64,000 nt of DNA. Source: Stutzerimonas stutzeri (GTDB lineage: Bacteria > Pseudomonadota > Gammaproteobacteria > Pseudomonadales > Pseudomonadaceae). The stretch is from the NCBI RefSeq assembly GCF_002890915.1, contig NZ_POUT01000001.1:186001-250000 (forward strand). The letters are read 5' to 3'. Shown one piece after another: positions 19,444-27,447 of the stretch. The first letter of the stretch is position 1, and every line of letters begins with the position of its first letter. The position numbers and the translations under genes are program-made. The notes under the pieces are model-generated. The model did not search any database. It was given only the letters and a program-made list of their open reading frames with translations, and had not been told where the DNA came from.

Positions 19444-20942
19444 CAGAAGCGCTCCAGTTCGGGGAAAGGCAGCTCGCCGTTGTGGATATGCATGCGGCCG
19501 AACTCGGCGCAGCGATGCAGCGTCGGGATGTTCTTGCCGGGGTTGAGCAGGCCGCTGGGGTCGAAGGCTGCCTTGACCGCGTGGAACAGGGTCAGCTCGT
19601 CGGCATTGAACTGCGAGCACATCTGGTTGATCTTCTCGCGGCCGACGCCATGCTCGCCGGTGATGCTGCCGCCGACCTCGACGCACAGCTCGAGGATCTT
19701 GCCGCCCAACTCCTCGGCGCGCTCCAGCTCGCCCGGCTGGTTGGCATCGAAGAGGATCAGCGGGTGCATGTTGCCGTCGCCGGCGTGGAACACGTTGGCC
19801 ACGCGCAGGCCGAAGCGCTCGGAGAGTTCGCTGATGCCCTTGAGCACGCCCGGCAGCTCGCGGCGCGGAATGGTACCGTCCATGCAGTAGTAGTCCGGCG
19901 AGATGCGCCCGACCGCCGGGAAGGCGTTCTTGCGCCCGGCCCAGAAGCGCACGCGCTCGGCTTCGTCCTTGGCCAGGCGCACTTCGGTGGCGCCGGCCAG
20001 CTTCAGCACCTCGCTGACGCGCGCGCAGTCGTCGTGCACGTCGGCTTCGACGCCATCCAGCTCGCAGAGCAGGATCGCCTCGGCATCCACCGGGTAGCCG
20101 GCGTGGATGAAGTCCTCGGCGGCGCGGATCGACAGGTTGTCCATCATCTCCAGGCCACCGGGGATGATGCCGGCGGCGATGATGTCGCCCACCGCGCGCC
20201 CGGCCTTCTCCACCGAGTCGAAGGCGGCCAGCAGCACCTTGGCCACCTGCGGCTTGGGCAGCAGTTTGACGGTCACCTCGGTGACGATGCCGAGCATGCC
20301 CTCGGAGCCGGTGAACAGCGCCAGCAGGTCGAAGCCCGGCGAATCCAGCGCGTCGGAGCCGAGCGTCATGCGCTCGCCTTCGACAGTGAGGATTTCCACC
20401 TTGAGCAGGTTATGCACGGTCAGGCCGTACTTCAGGCAGTGCACGCCGCCGGCATTCTCGGCGACGTTGCCGCCGATGGAGCAGGCGATCTGCGACGACG
20501 GGTCCGGCGCGTAGTACAGCTCGTAGGGCGCAGCGGCCTGGGAGATCGCCAGGTTGCGCACGCCGGGCTGGACGCGGGCGAAGCGCCCGGCCGGGTCGAC
20601 TTCGAGAATCTTGTTGAAGCGCGCCATCACCAGCAGGATGCCCTGCTCCAGCGGTAGCGCGCCGCCGGACAGGCCGGTGCCGGCGCCACGGGCGACCACC
20701 GGTACGCCGCGTCGATGGCAGAGCTTGAGCAGGTGCTCGACCTGCTCGACGCGCTCGGGCAGTACCACCAGCATCGGCGTGGTGCGGTAGGCGGACAGGC
20801 CGTCGCACTCGTAGGGCTTGAGGTCCTCGCGACGGTGGAGGATCTCCAGGTCAGGCAGCTGTGCTTGCAGCTCGGCCAGCAGCGCGGCCTTGTCGACCTT
20901 GGGCAACGCGCCATCGACGCGTTCGTCGTAGAGAATGTTCAT
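19443..20942 (-). CDS. glcD: Glycolate oxidase subunit GlcD
   Basis: A 499-residue FAD-linked oxidase, the same length as Escherichia coli GlcD. The PCMH flavin domain includes VPVVARGAGTGLSGGALPLEQG (about residues 78-99) and the segment CSIGGNVAENAGGVHCLKYG (about 148-167). The C-terminal FAD-oxidase domain ends with EHGVGREKINQMCSQF and FDPSGLLNPGKNIP. The start at 20942 agrees with the family; an ATG 36 bases further upstream exists but is not favoured. It is the first gene of glcDEFGBA. A FadR-type palindrome lies about 85 bases upstream. Confidence 0.95.
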   Translation of the reverse strand: MNILYDERVDGALPKVDKAALLAELQAQLPDLEILHRREDLKPYECDGLSAYRTTPMLVVLPERVEQVEHLLKLCHRRGVPVVARGAGTGLSGGALPLEQGILLVMARFNKILEVDPAGRFARVQPGVRNLAISQAAAPYELYYAPDPSSQIACSIGGNVAENAGGVHCLKYGLTVHNLLKVEILTVEGERMTLGSDALDSPGFDLLALFTGSEGMLGIVTEVTVKLLPKPQVAKVLLAAFDSVEKAGRAVGDIIAAGIIPGGLEMMDNLSIRAAEDFIHAGYPVDAEAILLCELDGVEADVHDDCARVSEVLKLAGATEVRLAKDEAERVRFWAGRKNAFPAVGRISPDYYCMDGTIPRRELPGVLKGISELSERFGLRVANVFHAGDGNMHPLILFDANQPGELERAEELGGKILELCVEVGGSITGEHGVGREKINQMCSQFNADELTLFHAVKAAFDPSGLLNPGKNIPTLHRCAEFGRMHIHNGELPFPELERF

Positions 20943-21041
20943 GGCAGGTTCAGTGCTCTTGTGGTTCACCGGCAGCACGACCCGCTGCGGTGCATTGCCG
21001 CATGATTAGCGTCGGCGCGCTTGGCCGTCTACCGCAACCTG

Positions 21042-21058
21042 AACTGGTCCTACCAGTT
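21042..21058. promoter_or_regulatory. Predicted GlcC operator 1 (glcD promoter side)
   Basis: The sequence AACTGGTCCTACCAGTT is a near-perfect palindrome around TGGTCCTACCA. This matches the TGGTNNNACCA pattern known for PdhR/LldR/GlcC-type FadR-family regulators. It lies about 100 bases upstream of the glcD start in the gap shared with glcC. Confidence 0.82.
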
Positions 21059-21148
21059 TTTTGTAGTCGGCCAGCCGGAACACTACCGAAATACCGCCCC
21101 AGGGCGCGGGCGTACAACTCTCCAGCCATTCAGGCTAAACTCCCCGGC

Positions 21149-21165
21149 AACTGGTCCTACCAGCT
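21149..21165. promoter_or_regulatory. Predicted GlcC operator 2 (glcC proximal)
   Basis: A second copy, AACTGGTCCTACCAGCT, shares the 13-base core CTGGTCCTACCAG with operator 1 exactly. It ends 13 bases before the glcC start codon, next to its GGAGAGAG ribosome binding site, so it would serve autoregulation of glcC. Confidence 0.82.
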
Positions 21166-21178
21166 GGAGAGAGACTGC

Positions 21179-21952
21179 ATGTTGAGCGAAAAGCACAATG
21201 ACCGTCGTCAAGTTGCCGATGTGGTGGCCGAGCGCATCGAACGATTGATCGTCGACGGCGTGCTCAAGGTCGGCCAGGCGCTGCCCTCGGAGCGGCGCCT
21301 GTGCGAGAAGCTCGGTATCTCCCGCTCGGCGCTACGCGAGGGGCTGCGCGTACTGCGCGGGCGCGGCATCATCGAGACCGCGCAGGGTCGCGGCTCGTTC
21401 GTCGCCGAGCTGTCGGGCAACCACGACGCCAGCCCGCTGATGCATCTGTTCAACTCGCAACCGCGCACGCTCTACGACCTGCTGGAGGTGCGCGCCCTGC
21501 TCGAGGGCGAGTCCGCCCGGCTGGCGGCGCTGCGCGGCACCGATGCCGACTTCATCCTGCTGCGTCGGCGCTACGAGGAGATGCTCGCCGCCCACGCCGA
21601 CGAGCAAGGCGGCGACCCCCGGGAACACGCACGGCTCGATCACGCCTTCCACCTGGCGATCTGCGAGGCCTCGCACAACCCGGTGCTGGTGCATACGCTG
21701 CAGTCGCTGACCGACCTGATGCTCTCGACCGTGTTCGCCTCGGTGAACAACCTCTATCACCGGCCGGCGCAGAAGCGGCAGATCGACCGCCAGCACTCGC
21801 GCCTGTTCCACGCCGTCACCGAGCGCCTGCCGGAGCAGGCCCAGCGCGCGGCACGCGACCACATCCACAGCATTCGCGACAACCTCAAGGAAATCGAGCA
21901 GGAGGAGCAGCGCCTGGTGCGCGCCACCATGCGGTTGGAGGGGTGGGCGTAA
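21179..21952 (+). CDS. glcC: GntR/FadR family regulator of the glycolate operon
   Basis: A 257-residue FadR-subfamily GntR regulator. The N-terminal winged helix (residues 10-75) carries LPSERRLCEKLGISRSALREGLRVL. The C-terminal FCD ligand domain follows, with LEVRALLEGESARLAALR and the metal/ligand residues in RLDHAFHLAICEASHNPVL. The start at 21179 has GGAGAGAG before it; the longer upstream frame has no family match. It is divergent from glcD, and two copies of its predicted operator lie between them. Activation by glycolate is known for Escherichia coli GlcC and is inferred here. Confidence 0.93.
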   Translation: MLSEKHNDRRQVADVVAERIERLIVDGVLKVGQALPSERRLCEKLGISRSALREGLRVLRGRGIIETAQGRGSFVAELSGNHDASPLMHLFNSQPRTLYDLLEVRALLEGESARLAALRGTDADFILLRRRYEEMLAAHADEQGGDPREHARLDHAFHLAICEASHNPVLVHTLQSLTDLMLSTVFASVNNLYHRPAQKRQIDRQHSRLFHAVTERLPEQAQRAARDHIHSIRDNLKEIEQEEQRLVRATMRLEGWA

Positions 21953-21953
21953 A

Positions 21954-22035
21954 AAAGCAGCTGGAAGCCAGTGTGCGGGGCTGGTGCCAGAGCCTCGTCA
22001 AGCTCGTCTTCCAGCTTCAGGCTTCAGGCTGCTTT
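21954..22035 (+). terminator. Inverted repeats downstream of glcC
   Basis: AAAGCAGC (21954-21961) pairs with GCTGCTTT (22028-22035), and AGCTGGAAG (21959-21967) pairs with CTTCCAGCT (22008-22016). The two pairings overlap, so alternative folds are possible. They sit between the glcC stop and ubiC and probably end glcC transcription. Confidence 0.5.
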
Positions 22036-22086
22036 AACCCTCCATGCTAGACTCGCCGCTCTTTTCGCTACGCCCCGACTGCGCCC

Positions 22087-22626
22087 GTGTCCGAATTCAA
22101 AGACTGGCTGAGTGCCGACCGCCTACCCCGCCCGCTCGATCCCGCCCTGCATGACTGGCTGTACGTCGACAAAGGCTCGCTGACCCGCCGCCTCACCGAA
22201 CTGGCCGATGGCGCGTTCAGCGTCGTCCCGCTGCAACAGGCCTGGCAAGCGCTGCGCGCCGACGAGTGCGCGGCGCTGGGCGTGGCGCCCGGCAGCGAAG
22301 GCTGGGTGCGCGAGACCTACCTGTGCGGCCACCACCAGCCCTGGGTGTTCGCCCGCAGCGTCGCCGCACGCGAGGCTCTGGAGCGCTCCGGGCTGGACCT
22401 GCGCCACCTCGGCGAGCGTTCGCTGGGCGAGCTGCTGTTCAGCGACCCGGCATTCGCCCGCGGCGCGCTGCAGGCCTGCCACTATCCGGCGCCCTGGCTG
22501 CCGTCCGAATACCGCCAGGATGGGCTTTGGGCCCGGCGCTCGTGCTTCAGCCAGGACCGGCTCGGCATCCTGGTCGCCGAGGTGTTCCTGCCCGCGCTGT
22601 GGCAGGCCGCGGGCGTCACACCTTAA
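22087..22626 (+). CDS. ubiC: Chorismate pyruvate-lyase
   Basis: A 179-residue UbiC, which splits chorismate into 4-hydroxybenzoate and pyruvate, the first committed step of ubiquinone synthesis. The GTG start at 22087 gives MSEFKDWLSADRLPRPLDPALHDWL. Family signs are the DKGSLTRRL segment, GWVRETYLCG with the chorismate-binding Arg, and the late ARRSCFSQ followed by LLVAEVFLP-type sequence (ILVAEVFLPALW). ubiA follows in the same direction 57 bases on, so the two probably share a transcript. Confidence 0.95.
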   Translation: MSEFKDWLSADRLPRPLDPALHDWLYVDKGSLTRRLTELADGAFSVVPLQQAWQALRADECAALGVAPGSEGWVRETYLCGHHQPWVFARSVAAREALERSGLDLRHLGERSLGELLFSDPAFARGALQACHYPAPWLPSEYRQDGLWARRSCFSQDRLGILVAEVFLPALWQAAGVTP

Positions 22627-22683
22627 GAGCTTGGGGTGCGGGTCCACCTTATATAATCGCCCTCTTTCGCATGGAGACCGCCG

Positions 22684-23577
22684 ATGTATCTGAAACTGCT
22701 GCAATCGTGCAATCGCCTGCATCCACGCGCCTGGGACTTCATCCAGCTGATGCGCCTGGACCGCCCCATCGGCATCTACCTGCTGCTGTGGCCGACGCTG
22801 TCGGCGCTGTGGATCGCCGCCGAGGGCATGCCCAGCGCCAAGCACCTGTTCATCTTCACTGCCGGGGTGATCCTGATGCGCGCCGCCGGCTGCGCGATCA
22901 ACGACTTCGCCGATCGCAACTTCGACGGCCACGTGCAGCGCACCAACATGCGCCCGCTGGCCACCGGGCGAGTGCGCACACACGAGGCCTGGGCGACGTT
23001 CGCCGTGCTGGTGGCGCTGAGTTTCGGCCTGGTGCTGCTGACCAACGCCATTACCGTCTGGCTGTCCTTCGGCGCACTGGCGGTAGCCTCGCTGTATCCG
23101 TTCATGAAGCGCTACACCTACTACCCACAGGTGGTGCTCGGGGCCGCCTATTCCTGGGGCATCCTCATGTGCTTCACCGCCACGCGCGGCACGCTGCCGC
23201 CGGAGGCCTGGCTGCTGTTCATCGCCAACGTGCTGTGGACGGTGGGCTACGACACCTATTACGCCATGGCCGACCGCGAGGACGACCTGAAGATCGGCAT
23301 CAAGTCCACCGCCATCCTCTTCGGCGACGCCGACCGGGTGATCATCCTCACGCTGCAGGGCCTGGCGCTGTTCTGCCTGCTGCTCGCCGGCGTGCGCTTC
23401 GAGCTGGGCCAGTGGTTCCACCTCGGCCTGGTGGGCGCCGCCGCCTGCTTCGCCTGGGAATTCTGGAAGACCGCCTCGCGCAAACCGCAGACCTGCTTCA
23501 AGGCCTTCCTCCACAACCACTGGGCGGGGCTGGCCATTCTTGTGGGCATCGTCCTCGACTACGCGTCGAAAGCGTAG
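22684..23577 (+). CDS. ubiA: 4-hydroxybenzoate polyprenyltransferase
   Basis: A 297-residue inner-membrane prenyltransferase that joins a polyprenyl chain to 4-hydroxybenzoate in ubiquinone synthesis. The first Asp-rich motif is [15 protein letters not shown] (about residues 76-90) and the second is [13 protein letters not shown] (about 198-210), both Mg-diphosphate binding. At least eight hydrophobic helices are visible. It follows ubiC, the source of its substrate. GC-rich inverted GGCAGCGC/GCGCTGCC arms lie in the 60 bases after its stop. Confidence 0.96.
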   Translation: MYLKLLQSCNRLHPRAWDFIQLMRLDRPIGIYLLLWPTLSALWIAAEGMPSAKHLFIFTAGVILMRAAGCAINDFADRNFDGHVQRTNMRPLATGRVRTHEAWATFAVLVALSFGLVLLTNAITVWLSFGALAVASLYPFMKRYTYYPQVVLGAAYSWGILMCFTATRGTLPPEAWLLFIANVLWTVGYDTYYAMADREDDLKIGIKSTAILFGDADRVIILTLQGLALFCLLLAGVRFELGQWFHLGLVGAAACFAWEFWKTASRKPQTCFKAFLHNHWAGLAILVGIVLDYASKA

Positions 23578-23639
23578 GCAATGGCAGCGCCTGCGCGCCG
23601 CGCGCGCAGCCTGCCCCCGGGCGCGGCGCTGCCGCCAGC

Positions 23640-23657
23640 TTGTCACATGGCTGCAAT
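23640..23657 (+). promoter_or_regulatory. Pho-box-like site upstream of phoB
   Basis: TTGTCAC-ATGG-CTGCAAT has the 7-4-7 layout of a Pho box (two CTGTCAT-like repeats 11 bases apart). Each half matches 5 of 7 bases. A possible -10 (TATCTA, 23666-23671) follows. It would give the known positive autoregulation of phoBR by phosphorylated PhoB. Confidence 0.6.
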
Positions 23658-23705
23658 AATTCCGTTATCTAATGCCGGACGACAAGAAACGACCGAGGCT
23701 TGACC

Positions 23706-24395
23706 ATGAATGGCAAGAGCATACTGATCGTCGACGACGAGGCGCCAATCCGCGAGATGATCGTCGTCGCCCTGGAAATGGCCGGCTACGACTGCCTGGA
23801 GGCGGAAAACACCCAGCAGGCCCATGCCCTGATCGTCGATCGCAAGCCCGATCTGATCCTGCTCGACTGGATGCTGCCCGGCACGTCCGGCATCGAACTG
23901 GCCCGCCGGCTCAAGCGCGACGAGCTGACCGCCGACACCCCGATCATCATGCTCACCGCCAAGGGCGAAGAGGACAACAAGATCCAGGGCCTGGAGGTCG
24001 GCGCCGACGACTACATCACCAAGCCGTTCTCCCCGCGCGAACTGGTGGCGCGCCTCAAGGCCGTGCTGCGCCGCGCCGCCCCCACCGACAGCGAGGCGCC
24101 GATCGAGATCGGCGGGCTGCTGCTCGACCCGATCAGCCATCGCGTCACCATCGACGGCAAGCCGGCCGAGATGGGCCCCACCGAATACCGCCTGCTGCAG
24201 TTCTTCATGACCCACCAGGAACGCGCCTACACCCGCGGCCAGCTGCTCGACCAGGTCTGGGGCGGCAACGTCTACGTCGAGGAGCGCACCGTCGACGTGC
24301 ACATCCGTCGCCTGCGCAAGGCGCTCGGCGAAGCCTACGAAAACCTCGTGCAGACGGTGCGCGGCACCGGCTATCGTTTCTCCAGCAAGAGCTGA
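23706..24395 (+). CDS. phoB: Phosphate regulon response regulator PhoB
   Basis: A 229-residue OmpR-type response regulator. The receiver domain (residues 1-120) has [11 protein letters not shown], the phospho-acceptor Asp in [11 protein letters not shown], and [12 protein letters not shown]. The winged-helix output domain (about 130-228) ends VRGTGYRFS. The ATG at 23706 has GAGG upstream; the in-frame TTG at 23700 is less likely. Phosphorylated PhoB activates phosphate uptake genes. It is followed by phoR and preceded by a Pho-box-like site. Confidence 0.95.
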   Translation: MNGKSILIVDDEAPIREMIVVALEMAGYDCLEAENTQQAHALIVDRKPDLILLDWMLPGTSGIELARRLKRDELTADTPIIMLTAKGEEDNKIQGLEVGADDYITKPFSPRELVARLKAVLRRAAPTDSEAPIEIGGLLLDPISHRVTIDGKPAEMGPTEYRLLQFFMTHQERAYTRGQLLDQVWGGNVYVEERTVDVHIRRLRKALGEAYENLVQTVRGTGYRFSSKS

Positions 24396-24475
24396 GCGCC
24401 CGACGTGAGCGTGGATTCCACCGCCGGCCTCACCGCCTACCGTGCCGCCCGCGGCCGTCTCCAGGAGCGTTTCCG

Positions 24476-25771
24476 TTGAATCAGGATTGGCAAGCAGCCC
24501 TCGTACGTCGCCTGCTGCTTCTGCTCGGCGGCTGCCTGCTGCTCGGCCTGATCACCGGCGAGTACGCCTGGATGCTGGTGCTCGGCCTGGCCGGCTACCT
24601 CGCCTGGACGCTGCGCCAGTTGCTGCGCCTGCAGAAATGGCTGCGGCGCACCGATCCCGACGAGCCGCCGCCGGACTCCGCCGGCATCTGGGGCGACGTG
24701 TTCGACAACCTCTACCAGCTGCAACGCCGCGACCTGCGCCTGCGCGGCCAGTTGCAGGCGGTGATCGACCGCGTGCAGGGTTCCACCGCCGCGCTCAAGG
24801 ACGCCGTGATCACCCTCGACAGCGACGGCAACCTGGAATGGTGGAACATCGCCGCCAACCGCCTGCTGGGGCTGAAGAAGCCGCAGGACAGCGGCCACCC
24901 GATCACCAACCTGGTGCGCCACCCGGCATTCAAGGAATACTTCGAGCACGGCAACTACGACCAGCCGCTGGAACTGGTCTCGCCGGTGAACGACCGCATT
25001 CGCCTGCAGTTCAACATCACCCGCTACGGCAAGAGCGAGCACCTGCTGCTGGTGCGCGACATCACCCGGCTGCATCAGCTCGAGCAGATGCGCAAGGATT
25101 TCGTCGCCAACGTCTCCCATGAACTGCGCACCCCGCTGACGGTGATCGCCGGCTACCTGGAGACCCTGCTGGAAAATACCGACCAGCTCAATCCGCGCTG
25201 GCTGCGCGCGCTGCAGCAGATGAACCAGCAGGCCGGGCGCATGCAGCACCTGCTCAACGACCTGCTGTTGCTGGCCAAGCTGGAGGCCACCAGCCACCCG
25301 GCCGACAATGCGCCGGTGGCGGTGGCGCTGCTGCTGCAGTCGATCGTCAGCGATGCCCGCGCATTGTCCGGCGCGCGCGGCCACGGCATCAGCCTCGATG
25401 CCGACCCGGCGCTGCAGCTCAAGGGCAGCGAGGCGGAGCTGCGCAGCGCCTTTTCCAACCTGGTGTTCAATGCGGTGAAGTACACCCCGGACGGCGGCGA
25501 CATCCACGTGCGCTGGTGGCGCGACGAGACCGGCGCGCACCTGTGCGTCGAGGACAGCGGTATCGGCATCGAGCCCAAGCACCTGCCGCGCCTGACGGAG
25601 CGCTTCTACCGGGTCGATTCGAGCCGCGCCAGCAGCACCGGCGGCACCGGGCTGGGGCTGGCCATCGTCAAGCACGTGCTGCTGCGCCACCAGGGCCGGC
25701 TGGACATCAGCAGCATTCCCGGCCAGGGCAGCCGCTTTTCCTGTCACTTCCAGCCGTCGCAGCTGGCATAG
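24476..25771 (+). CDS. phoR: Phosphate regulon sensor histidine kinase PhoR
   Basis: A 431-residue membrane histidine kinase. The TTG start at 24476 has AGGAGC eight bases upstream. Two N-terminal hydrophobic segments (about residues 8-45) are followed by a PAS domain (about 90-190), the H-box VSHELRTPLTVIAGYLETLL with the phosphorylated His, the N-box NLVFNAVKYTPDGG and the G-box GTGLGLAIVKHVLLRH. It phosphorylates PhoB when phosphate is scarce. The reading frame is open through phoB, but that part is only the off-frame of phoB. Confidence in the exact start is lower than in the gene. Confidence 0.94.
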   Translation: MNQDWQAALVRRLLLLLGGCLLLGLITGEYAWMLVLGLAGYLAWTLRQLLRLQKWLRRTDPDEPPPDSAGIWGDVFDNLYQLQRRDLRLRGQLQAVIDRVQGSTAALKDAVITLDSDGNLEWWNIAANRLLGLKKPQDSGHPITNLVRHPAFKEYFEHGNYDQPLELVSPVNDRIRLQFNITRYGKSEHLLLVRDITRLHQLEQMRKDFVANVSHELRTPLTVIAGYLETLLENTDQLNPRWLRALQQMNQQAGRMQHLLNDLLLLAKLEATSHPADNAPVAVALLLQSIVSDARALSGARGHGISLDADPALQLKGSEAELRSAFSNLVFNAVKYTPDGGDIHVRWWRDETGAHLCVEDSGIGIEPKHLPRLTERFYRVDSSRASSTGGTGLGLAIVKHVLLRHQGRLDISSIPGQGSRFSCHFQPSQLA

Positions 25772-25775
25772 GAAG

Positions 25776-25891
25776 GTCGGGTTGAACCGCGTAGCGGCGA
25801 AGCCCGGCACCGACGGAGCCGAGATATTGCGATGGCCGGATATTCCGTTCGTTGGGCTTCGCGGAGCTCAACCCAACCTACCCGGCGCCCA
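25776..25891. repeat. Imperfect inverted pair of GGTTGGGTTGA...CGAAGCCCAAC repeat
   Basis: A unit reading AGGTCGGGTTGAACC...GCGAAGCCCGGC (25776-25812) is mirrored by GTTGGGCTTCGCGGAGC-TCAACCCAACCTAC (about 25850-25881). A better conserved relative of the pair lies at 35473-35555. This is a dispersed intergenic palindrome in the phoR-CNNM gap, with no coding sign. Confidence 0.75.
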
Positions 25892-25970
25892 TCCCGCACG
25901 ACGCAAGTCTGCTTGAAATGCCAACCAGCCGACCCCATGCTGTGCGCTCCTTCGGCTCTTCGAACTATTC

Positions 25971-27311
25971 ATGGACCCTTCCCCCAGTTACGCCGCCTCC
26001 TCCTACTTCGCCGATTTCGGCCTGATCCTCTTCGCCCTGTTCCTCGTGCTGCTCAACGGCTTCTTCGTCGCCGCCGAGTTCGCCATGGTCAAGCTGCGCG
26101 CCACCAAGGTGGACGCCATCGCCAGCCAGCACGGCTGGCGCGGGCACATCCTGCGCACCGTGCACACCCAGCTCGACGCCTACCTGTCAGCCTGCCAGCT
26201 GGGCATCACCCTGGCTTCGCTGGGCCTCGGCTGGGTCGGCGAACCGGCCTTCGCCCACCTGCTCGAACCGCTGCTGGCCGCCCTCGGCATCCAGTCGCCG
26301 GCGCTGGTGCACGGCATCGCCTTCTTCACCGCGTTCTTCATCATTTCCTACCTGCACATCGTGGTCGGCGAGCTGGCGCCCAAGTCCTGGGCGATCCGCA
26401 AGCCCGAGCTGCTGTCGCTGTGGACGGCCGCCCCGCTGTATCTGTTCTACTGGCTGATGTACCCGGCGATCTACCTACTCAACGCCAGCGCCAACGCCAT
26501 CCTGCGCATTGCCGGCCAGGGCGAGCCCGGCGCCGATCACGAGCACCACTACAGCCGCGAAGAACTCAAGCTGATCCTGCATTCCAACCGCGCACGCGAC
26601 CCCAGCGACCAGCAGATCCAGGTGCTGGCCTCGGCGGTGGAGATGAGCGAGCTGGAGGTCGTCGACTGGGCCAACTCCCGCGAGGACCTGTTGCAGCTCG
26701 AGCACGGCGCGCCGCTGGCGGAAATCCTCGAGGTGATCCGCCGCCACAAGTACAGCCGCTATCCGGTCTATGACAGCGCACAGGGCGAGTACGTCGGCCT
26801 GTTGCACATCAAGGACCTGCTGCTGGCGCTGGCCGGCGATGACGGGCTGGCCGAGCATTTCGATCTCGACGAGCTGCTGCGGCCGCTGGAACGGGTGTCC
26901 AAGCACATGCCGCTGAGCGAGCTGCTCGAGCAGTTCCGCCAGGGCGGTGCGCATTTCGTCCTGGTGGAGGAAGGCGACCACAAGGTCATCGGCTTCCTGA
27001 CCATGGAGGACGTGCTGGAAGTGCTGGTCGGCGATATCCAGGACGAGCACCGCAAGACCGAGCGCGGCATCCTCGCCTACCAGCCGGGCAAGCTGCTGGT
27101 GCGCGGCGACACGCCGCTGTTCAAGGTCGAGCGCCTGCTGCACGTCGACCTCGACCACATCGAGGCCGAAACCCTGGCCGGCCTGATCTACGAAACCCTC
27201 AAGCGAGTGCCCGAGGAGAACGAGGAGCTGCAGGTCGAAGGGTTGCAGATCGTCATCAAGAAGATGCGCGGGCCGAAGATCGTCCTGGCCAAGGTGCTCA
27301 AGCAGGGGTGA
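25971..27311 (+). CDS. CNNM/CorC-HlyC family transporter (DUF21-CBS)
   Basis: A 446-residue inner-membrane protein. The DUF21 membrane domain covers residues 15-200 and has LVLLNGFFVAAEFAMVKLR and VVGELAPKSWAIRKPE. A pair of CBS domains follows at about 215-345 (RRHKYSRYPVYD, HFVLVEEGDHKVIGFLTMEDV). The CorC_HlyC domain ends the protein at about 360-440. The family exports magnesium or other divalent cations; the ion is not evident here. It stands alone, with repeat elements in both flanking gaps. Confidence 0.9.
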   Translation: MDPSPSYAASSYFADFGLILFALFLVLLNGFFVAAEFAMVKLRATKVDAIASQHGWRGHILRTVHTQLDAYLSACQLGITLASLGLGWVGEPAFAHLLEPLLAALGIQSPALVHGIAFFTAFFIISYLHIVVGELAPKSWAIRKPELLSLWTAAPLYLFYWLMYPAIYLLNASANAILRIAGQGEPGADHEHHYSREELKLILHSNRARDPSDQQIQVLASAVEMSELEVVDWANSREDLLQLEHGAPLAEILEVIRRHKYSRYPVYDSAQGEYVGLLHIKDLLLALAGDDGLAEHFDLDELLRPLERVSKHMPLSELLEQFRQGGAHFVLVEEGDHKVIGFLTMEDVLEVLVGDIQDEHRKTERGILAYQPGKLLVRGDTPLFKVERLLHVDLDHIEAETLAGLIYETLKRVPEENEELQVEGLQIVIKKMRGPKIVLAKVLKQG

Positions 27312-27330
27312 AGCAGCTGCAAGCGAGTAT

Positions 27331-27397
27331 AGGGTGGATGTCGCTTTTTACATCCACCCTGCCCCCCACTCGCCGGGTCGGTAAAGCGTGAACCGAC
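27331..27397. repeat. Two small palindromes downstream of the CNNM gene
   Basis: AGGGTGGATGT (27331-27341) pairs perfectly with ACATCCACCCT (27350-27360) around an eight-base loop. A second hairpin, GTCGGT/ACCGAC, lies at about 27377-27397. The first resembles the GGGTGGAAAA family seen elsewhere in this window. The position between convergent genes would also suit a bidirectional terminator. Confidence 0.7.
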
Positions 27398-27447
27398 CTA
27401 CACGAGCGCTTTTCCGCTTTTACTTGAAGCTTGTAGCTATCTATTCC

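Noticed and set aside
23672-25771. Apparent 699-residue frame joining phoB and phoR
   Set aside because: The first 268 codons are the wrong frame of phoB; the kinase begins at TTG 24476 with an AGGAGC site.
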